Shown piece by piece: positions 56,139-64,000 of a stretch of 64,000 nucleotides of DNA (its first letter is position 1; each line of letters opens with the position of its first letter). This DNA comes from Amborella trichopoda (taxonomy: Eukaryota > Streptophyta > Magnoliopsida > Amborellales > Amborellaceae). The notes beneath the pieces are model-generated. The model was not told the DNA's origin. It saw nothing but the letters and a program-made list of their open reading frames with translations, and did no database searches. The position numbers were made by a program, and so were the translations under genes. The DNA is taken from assembly GCF_000471905.2 (NCBI RefSeq), contig NW_006495273.1, positions 8,516,131-8,580,130 on the forward strand. The letters are read 5' to 3'.

Positions 56139-56617
56139 AAACGAGGTATTCTAACCACCCCCACCCCCCACCATAAGAAAAGATATAATTATAAGCATTT
56201 ACTTGTTTAATTGAAAGAGTTGTGTTGTGTGTATTTGCTCTTTTAAGTTAGGGCTTGCAATTTTGGAGTTAATTTTGTTTAGTTTTTCACATTCACCCAC
56301 GCAGTCATTGGAGAATGAGCATACAAGTATGGATATATTAAACTTTAGCTCAACTTGAAAAATAAAAATAAACTGAAATTACAATACTTAGGCATGCTCT
56401 CTGTTGTCTATTTTGTAGTGATCTAGAGTCACATTTCTTTTTCTTTTTATGTGATCCAGACTATCCAATTTATTAGACCTATCGTGGATGAGCAATGAAT
56501 TCATAATCTCATTCACTTAACAGACGTCACCCTATCATCAATGAGAACTTCAAGGAATGGTTAAAATTGCTTAATTTCCAGATCTCCGTGTTTTAGAGTT
56601 CCAGGATAAAAAGAAAA

Positions 56618-57138
56618 CAGAGAAAATATCTTCGTATCACCCATTTTAAGTTTTATATCTCAATAGACCCATGGTTTCAAAACATATATTGGGTCATAAA
56701 AATTCTCAGTTTTATATCTTTTAACCCTTTAAACTAACTTTATACCTTTTAAACCTATTTTTGTGCCCTAAACAAATATAAGAAAAACATATCATTCCTA
56801 AACATATACCTTTCTCTCTCTTCACGTGATTTTCTCCTAAATCTCTCTCTACTTATTTTTTTACTCTCTCTCCCTCATGTCTCTCACACACTCTCTCTCT
56901 CCCCCATTAAAGAGACAAAAAGGGTGAATGTTAGAGAGAGAAAAAAATTTAGGGGGAATATATCGCGTAAAGAGAGAAATGGTTTAGAATGAGCATGTCT
57001 TCTTTATATTTGTTAGGGCTAAAAAAATAGTTAAAAGCAGATAAAGTTATTCAAGGGGTTAGGAGATATATTTTGAATATTTGGATCTATTGAGATACGA
57101 AAACCAAAAATAGGGTGTACGAGGATATTTCCCCACAA
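56618..57138. mobile_element. Foldback element with roughly 100-bp inverted ends
   Basis: The left arm (about 56618-56760) and right arm (about 56985-57138) are imperfect inverted repeats sharing GAAAATATCTTCGTAT/ATACGAGGATATTTCC-like ends, the TATCTCAATAGA block and the AACCCTT/AAGGGGTT block. The middle is a CT-rich then GA-rich palindromic stretch (56810-56950). There is no coding capacity and target duplications are unclear. Confidence 0.6.
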
Positions 57139-57992
57139 AAAAATACAAGTTCTCATAGCTATTAGAACTTCTAGACAAATTATCAAATACAATATTTAAC
57201 AGTTCCAAGCATTGAAACTATAACTTCTAGATGTCTAGAACTTCCAGCTTCCAAAGAACTTTTAGCTTCCTGTTGTCAAATACGCCCTTACAGTATTTCC
57301 ATAGTAACAACATGGAGTGGAGTTTTATCGGATCATTCTTTCTTCCTCTATCACTTAGATATTTGGACCTCAGACTCCATTTTAATTAGATCGACATGTA
57401 TATTTGACAGTCATAGATTTAGTCATGGTTCAGGGGGAACTTGGATGAATTGATTCGAGGGAACTCAAAAACTATTAATCACAAAGTGTTGAAATTGTTG
57501 GAAATATAATTGTAAATAAGAGATTTGAATTTCAAAAAGATTAGTAATCTACACAAAGACTAACAATTAAAACCATTATCACAATCACATGGTGTATCAA
57601 GGAAAACAAATGAGCAAGAGAAGACACAACCCCCACATAAAAATGCCTCCATGTCGAGACTAATCGACCTCCTATTCACTGAACCAGATTTATAACACTT
57701 CTTAAACTCAAGCAAAAAGACCCTTGAGATGATGCTCTTATGGACTTGGCAATCTTCAATGAAAACTAGTTTGAGTTTTGTTTTTTCTTTAACCCATTAT
57801 CCTTTTAGTATTGCAAGATTCACGAATTTGCAAGCAAGTTTATTTTGAACACCTTGCGGCAACTAGGCTCATGTAGGGAGGTAATTTGAAAAGCCAACGG
57901 TTATTAAATGACCAGCTATTTGGGAAAACCAAGACTCCCCAGGTGGTATGGAGACTTGCTCATGCTAAATGGACATGTTCATCGTGATCTTC
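57139..57992. other. Non-coding stretch, nothing recognised
   Basis: There is no frame of interest on either strand and no repeat recognised by eye. Confidence 0.4.
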
Positions 57993-58945
57993 TGTAGACA
58001 CCCCATTTTTGGGATCGGCACTTCTATTGAAATTTTAAATCTCAAAGCAGAGGAAATGACCATTAGATTAACCATTTGAGGAATAGGGACTACACCAGCA
58101 TAGTACGCCATAGGACACGTTAAACCATAGTCATACCTAGACCATGGTCCAGCCTAAAAATCCAGAAAATCCCATAAAAACTCATTTTAAGAGACCTTGG
58201 ATTAAAAGATGTCAGGTTTATAAATGAAAGGGAACCATGGTATGTCAATACTGCCAAACTGTGTGAAATGTGATCCAATATAGCAGTTTCCAGTTATCAA
58301 AATCATAATCCCGAGGAAATCTACACCAACCCGAATCGTTTGCCTATCGCGTCGAGACTTGCAGCATGTCGTATATCGGATTTGTGCTACAAAGTGAGGC
58401 ACGATTAGTTGTCGACCTTTGATTGGTACAAACAACCGCCTCACGCATTCTAGGTCACCTTTGTCTAACAAAACCCTCCTTTACGACCCCAAAAGGGGGA
58501 GGGAGCCGTACATTCTCAAGAAACTCTAATCCCTATCTCCAACTAAACCCTAACCCTACTCTCTAGGAAACCATAACTGAGAGCCTTAGAAACCGTACTT
58601 TTTCAACAGCCACGGCCACCTATTTCAGAGAAGAAAAGATTCACATTTTCATTACCTAGTGCATTAAACCTTAATATCTTAGATCCTTTTTCAAGAAATT
58701 TCATTCAAAGATCAAAGTCAGTCATTCATTTCATAAAAAGAGTTCATTCAGTCAATCTAAAGTTCTAATCAAGGCCTCTACTCTGGGTGCTAGGCCGCAG
58801 ACCCCTAGTTGGATTGTAAGTTTCATCTTTTATCTTTTAATTTTATTTCATTATTTTATTCGATCTTATTTCATTTCCTTCATTTTTTGGAGTTTTATCT
58901 TTCAACCTTTGACTTTGATGTGATTTATGAGCCAACACTACCAAT
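57993..58945 (+). mobile_element. Possible solo LTR (Ty3-like)
   Basis: It begins TGTAGACACCCCATTTTTGG, a start seen in several plant Ty3 LTRs, and ends near GAGCCAACA. It is richer in GC than its surroundings. No target duplication, primer site or paired LTR was confirmed, so this is tentative. Confidence 0.35.
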
Positions 58946-60668
58946 GATTTAAAGAGGGTTGGATCTCTAGTGTGAGAGCAGATCACCTTTGAGTCAGAAT
59001 TCGACCAGACCCCAATCTATCTAATCTTAAATAACTCGTGAAGAGAGGATTTTGTGACTGATCTTGGGCAAGATCTAACCCAAATCCAGCTTTACTCAAG
59101 ACCAAGAGCTATTAATGGTGCAAAGTCCTGCATATGATAAGTTATTATGCGTTTTAAGTTCATATAGTGCACTAAAAAGATATGCAAGCTTTATTAAACT
59201 CATGTATGCCATTTCAGATCTAGAAAAACATATATTGTAATTCATAAATATGGGCGGAGAAGATTTATTAATATATATTAAATTGGGTACCACTTGAAAG
59301 CTTTGAGAATATAGAATTAAAAAAAAAAAAAAAAAAGGTTTTGTAAATTGGAGTTAAATGGGGAAGTTATGATGAAAACAAAGGGCAAATGTCGAATTGG
59401 GAATTGAGCAAAATGTGTCCTTACTAGGCAAAAGATGTTGAGAAAGAGTTTATTGCTTGAAGTGAGGTTCATTAAGAACACGTTATACATTATTCGAGCT
59501 TAATTCCATCAAGGGTATAAGACCATATGTTTTTTGTTGGGGTCCCGGTAGCAACCATGCCATATTCACACCTTAAAAATAACAGAGTTGAAGGAGGTGA
59601 GACAGCCACATGAGACTAATCATTGATTGCTATCTCAGATCCATTCTTGACGTTTTTTCCTCAATAACCCTGCAAGCTCGAAATGCATATGGTTTTGCAC
59701 TGATCAAGGATCATACGTCACCATCCAAACCCATATATGTTTCATTCAGCATTCTTATCTTTGTACATTTACTGTGTTGAATTCCTGAGCCTGATTAAGA
59801 GACTTACAACACATACAATATCAACATAAAATTAGAGCATATGTAATCCACTCCATTAGAATAGCATGTATTGGCGATCCAAAATCTATATATCAACAAT
59901 TGTTTAATTCATGACACCATCTTAGTATGAAGGCATCCCCCTCATATAACATTTAGGCTTCATATGGATGTACCAAGGATCTCTATCACAAATGAACCCT
60001 ATTTTCTATTAAGGACAATGAGAGTCAGCTATGTACTGAAGAGACCCTGTTTCACTGCAAGTACAGTTGCTGACATCCTAGATTCTACTGTCCCTTTATG
60101 CCTTAGGTGACCAGACTGTTGAATAACCATCCAGTGAAGAGCAACCTACTAATGCCCAAATATTAGAAAATGATGGTTATATTTGTAAAGGTCACATATT
60201 TAATTCCTTAGCGATCCACTATTTGACCTTAAGTGCAATATGCCCATAGCAAATGACCTCTGGGAGGGAAACAAAATACAAAGCAGAGGATACTGGAAGA
60301 AAGAAGTATCCGGTTAATCGCTATTTCGACTTCAAGATTACATAGGACAAACCATTACTGGCCTAAATCACAGATAATGAAATTGTGATGAATGGCATCA
60401 AAATCGATTTTCCCCTCATCTGGCTGTCACTATAGCCAAACTGCCTACCTCTTGGAAAGATTGTAGAATTTTCTGATGCATAAGTAGGAAGATATGAGTC
60501 AGGAGTAGTTGATGACACATCTGGGATGATTCACCCAAAAAAAAAAAAAGATGTCACATACGAATGATTATTGGTCTTCCAATTAATAGCTACCTCTTGC
60601 ATTGATTGTTTTTTTTCCAATTAATAGCACCTGATGTCTCCCTCTTCTATTGATTGTCTTTCAATTAA
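58946..60668. other. Non-coding stretch, no gene recognised
   Basis: Short frames only. An A run lies at about 59320-59338. A small direct repeat (TTCCAATTAATAGC) occurs at about 60578 and 60617. Confidence 0.4.
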
Positions 60669-61058
60669 GGGAAAAGTTCATATAAAATTGAGGCTCTAAA
60701 CAATCAATTTAGGGTGCACCTTGAAAATTCATTAAAAGAGGTTATTTTGAAGCACAAAAATCCTCAAATTGATCATCTTGATCTCAAGATGTATCGACAT
60801 GAAAAAAAATAGATTTCAAGCTTTAAAAATCGTGCATCTTGTAATACATTTTTGGACTATCAATTTTCAAGATTTTCAAGTATTCATAGATTTGCTCGAT
60901 GTATACTACTTTTGAAGTTTTAAATTTTTATAATTAAAGATATTAAATTTTCAGGCCATCACAAAGAGTTTCAGTATTGAAACAACATCTTTTGACACTA
61001 TTTGAAGGTGCGCTTTACTTTGATTGTTTAGAGCCTCGGCCTTATACAAACCATACCT
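60669..61058. mobile_element. Mutator-like MITE, long copy
   Basis: The inverted ends share TGAGGCTCTAAACAATCAA on the left with GAGGCTCTAAACAATCAAAG read inward from the right. The flanks TTCAATTAA (60660-60668) and TTTAATTAA (61059-61067) match at eight of nine bases. It is the same family as 54915-55203 and 50284-50530. Confidence 0.75.
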
Positions 61059-61426
61059 TTTAATTAATAACCACTATATTGTTCTCTCTTCTCGTAAGGT
61101 TCTAAGAGGCGTCTTATTCAAGATAATGGTTATCCACTCTAGACCTTTCCATCTCTTTTCCAAGTGAAGCGCAATGAGTTCCACTAAGATTTTTACCAAA
61201 AAAAAATATTGTGCCATGGTTTTGAGAATAGCCGGAAACACCTAACCACCCAAACCAATCAGAGGCAAGTATATGTGGGTACTTGAAATTAGAAAGGTAC
61301 CTTAAAAGCATTGTAACTTCTGATGAATATGGTTTTCTTGGACATTAATAAAAGGAGTTGGAGTTCTAGAAATAATTGTTTTGGTTCATTTTCATTGCAT
61401 GATTGGGCCAGTAATGTTGTATTGTC

Positions 61427-62119
61427 TGAAAGTTGGACAAAGGTAATTTAGTACGGTGTATACAATTTTTATGTTTTATTTTTTATTTTTCTCACCGATT
61501 AGATTACTTATAATGGTCAAATTACGATAAATTCAACTCAAAAGAAAAGAATAAATAAATACCTTGGCTCTCATGTGTTGCCTATATTTAGAACTTTTTT
61601 TTATTGAATGAAGTCTCTATTTACAACTTTCTTTTATTGAATAAAACCAATACAATGTTTTATGTGAATAAGAAATAAAATACTGCAAACCATAAAGCAA
61701 GATGCTGGAAGATTACCTCAACCTGACTTAGTACACCCCACATCAGGTACTTTCCTCTAATGGCATACGAGATCCATGATCAATCTTGGATCTTCCAAAT
61801 ATGTTGGAAGATTACATCAACTGGACTTAATACACCGGGTCTCCTCCTCCAATGGCGCATATGATTAATAGTTAATTTCAAATCTTTCAAATATGAAAAA
61901 GCCCTGGCTAAACTCCTTCACAAAAATATGAGAACAAAAACCATTTGATCGAGCCAAGGCCTCAATGCCTTAGGCTATTTTATGAGTGAGGCCTTGGCTA
62001 TTTTATGAGTCGGATGTCCATCTCTATAGCATCTTATGGAGGTGTGTCCCTATCTCTCTTTAGAGAGATGAGACTTTCAAGAGAGAGAGAGAACTTTCCC
62101 AGATGTGGCATGCCACCCT

Positions 62120-62166
<47 letters not shown>

Positions 62167-63155
62167 CGGTGTAGAGAATGAGAGTTTAGGAAGCCTCTAT
62201 TTATAGACTTTTTAGGGGATAGGGTTCTATAGGAATAGCCATTTTATAAATTTATCCTGACCAATTAATCATAGGAGACTTGTAGGGTAAGAGATTTGAG
62301 TCATCCATTCTTTATATTAGCCATAATGATTCAAATGATGATACAAAACCTTATTCTTAAGCTTCTTAAACTTTTATCACATCAAATAGAATATAAATAA
62401 AGTATCAGATAGTATCTGTTTATGTAAATATCGGTTTACATAACTCTAATCTTTTTAGGAGTTGAACTTCTTGAAGCATATTTCTTTTAAAAATCCTAAT
62501 ATCATATCATGTTTTAATTGACTTGCTCGAAATGACTTCAACAAATCCTAGATAAATGGATATCAAAATTGTAGAGAATTCCCCACTTTAAGTGGGGTGT
62601 GCCAGCTAGGGCTCCCATAGTAGGCCCCACGCACATCCCAATGGGGTCCTGATGGGCACAAATGGGCCCTCATCTATTATATTAATTTTTAAAATAAAAT
62701 TTTTTATTTTTTTTATTATTTAAATACTAAAAATTGAATATTCTTTATTTTATAAATTTATTTTACAAAAATAAAATATCTAAAGACTAACAAAAAATTT
62801 AAATAATCATTCTAAAAATCAATCAACATCAAAATAAATAAAACCAATAATTTAATAGGAATATGATCCTTCTAGGTTTATGAATTAATAGTTATGAAGC
62901 ACTCCATCTTCTATTGTGGATTATAATTTATATTTGCTTTCTCAAACTGAACTAGCAGTTCCCATGATTTACAAAACATTGCAGGGGTTCATGTTTGGGC
63001 TACTAAAGTAAGCTAATAGGCAATGAAATATAATCATAATCTATAGATTACAGGTTCCCCTTAGGACCATACTCCCACTAGAGTTATTTGATCCAATATA
63101 TTAGATATTGAATACATGCTCTCATAAGGCCTTTAATGACCACAAAAACCCTACA
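61427..63155 (-). mobile_element. Solo LTR of the long-LTR family with target duplication
   Basis: It is flanked by a perfect 5-bp duplication TTGTC (61422-61426 and 63156-63160). The minus-strand start is TGTAGGGTTTTTGTGG and the end is ACTTTCA. It is homologous to 41454-43314 throughout. It contains a long (GA)n tract at 62120-62162. With duplications directly at both LTR edges and no interior, it is a textbook solo LTR. Confidence 0.85.
62120..62162. repeat. (GA)n microsatellite
   Basis: About 20 GA dinucleotides with one AAA interruption lie inside the solo LTR. Confidence 0.9.
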
Positions 63156-63160
63156 TTGTC

Positions 63161-64000
63161 AAGACTTAAGATCCTTAGGGGCAAATGGATTAGATCTTCT
63201 TGTACTAGGCCAACAAGTTGGTTGTTGTTGAGCCCTAGATCGAAGAATGAGAAGCTCTCTTTGAAAGATTCAAAGCAATTACACCATAGAGTCTATTTCT
63301 GTGGAGCCAAGTACGATGTTTTCCATTCAAAGTCTCAAAATGCTAATGCTGCTTAATAAACAAGGGATTTCTCGATCATTTAACCAGAGGATTCCATTGT
63401 AGGTCAGTTATGTTTTCTTGTTGGGCCTTTGAGAGGGGGTTGTGGGGGAAGACGGATTATATATGTCATCCATTTCAAATTGTACGACACACACATCTAC
63501 ATGGTTGTGTCAAACAGTTGTTCAAAGAACTACAAGACTTTATTATATGCCACCTTGAGATCTCTTGTGTCACTTGGATGGGATCACTCCTTAAAAAACT
63601 ATGAGTCCGGCTTCCAACTCTCAACCACCCTAGCCAGGTCGGATCCGGTGGTAAGCGATTCAAGTTTAAAACCCCCAGACTTGCCTAGCTACCCTAGCTT
63701 TTTATTTTAAAATTTTTTGACTTAAATGTACTCCCAACAATTGGGGAGCTGGATTTAGAATCGGCCTAGCAAGGTCAGTTTGTATGATGATCAATTCAAC
63801 GTACCAATCCCATTCTTTAAACACTAGAAGCAAATGTTTTAAACCAAAGATTTACCAGTACCTTGTGTATTGTGGAAGGAACTCCTTAAAGCAATGAATA
63901 GTATGAAAGCCCTTTCTACTAACTATAAAAACATATAAAGAGGCAGCGGGAAAATCTCTACTAGGTTGACTATTATCAACATATATATATATATATATAT
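63161..64000. other. Non-coding stretch ending in an (AT)n tract
   Basis: No family resemblance was found in the short frames at 63108-63710. The window ends in about ten AT dinucleotides (63980-64000). Confidence 0.5.

Overview
The window is nuclear DNA from a flowering plant. It shows GT-AG spliced exons, two introns of about 9.2 kb, AT-rich non-coding sequence, plant-type LTR retrotransposons with tRNA-Met primer sites, hAT and Mutator-like MITEs, and RTE and L1 LINEs. Paired LTRs differ at roughly one base in seven to ten, so most insertions look old. I cannot name the species. One 20-base N gap (22923-22942) marks an assembly join.

Only one host gene is certain. The first 25.8 kb holds the 3' part of an XPB/ERCC3/RAD25-type TFIIH DNA helicase gene on the + strand. 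Eight exons between 4045 and 25778 encode the last 271 residues, covering helicase motifs IV-VI and the C-terminal tail. Everything upstream of 4045 appears to be intron.

The two giant XPB introns were enlarged by transposons. Intron 4387-13599 holds a minus-strand hAT (DUF659-type) transposase remnant, split by an LTR element (6442-9836). That LTR element carries a truncated LINE in its 5' LTR and an 891-bp tandem duplication. Intron 16092-25264 holds two long LTRs of one family in opposite orientation (17747-20160 and 20269-22735) and several MITEs with target duplications.

From about 25.8 kb to the end I recognise no intact host gene, only layered repeats. The centrepiece is 29311-40256, a small non-autonomous LTR element (called A) bounded by the 5-bp target duplication ACTTG. 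It carries an intronless fragment of the host actin-related protein 3 (ARP3) gene and an array of small hairpins. Its 3' LTR is interrupted by a Copia element with 2.6-2.7 kb LTRs (B, 31526 to about 40045). A second small LTR element (C, 52503-53498, minus strand) has different LTRs but the same kind of internal region.

The most unusual signal is in A and C. Both carry arrays of 20-24 nt hairpins with a nearly constant loop, and the two stem arms change together from unit to unit. I have not seen this described. It suggests a structured RNA, possibly a packaging or dimerisation signal, conserved in a gene-carrying family of TRIM-like retroelements.

From 41 to 64 kb there are solo LTRs of the long-LTR family (41454-43314, about 53500-56138, and 61427-63155 with TTGTC duplications), an RTE LINE fragment, MITEs and simple repeats.
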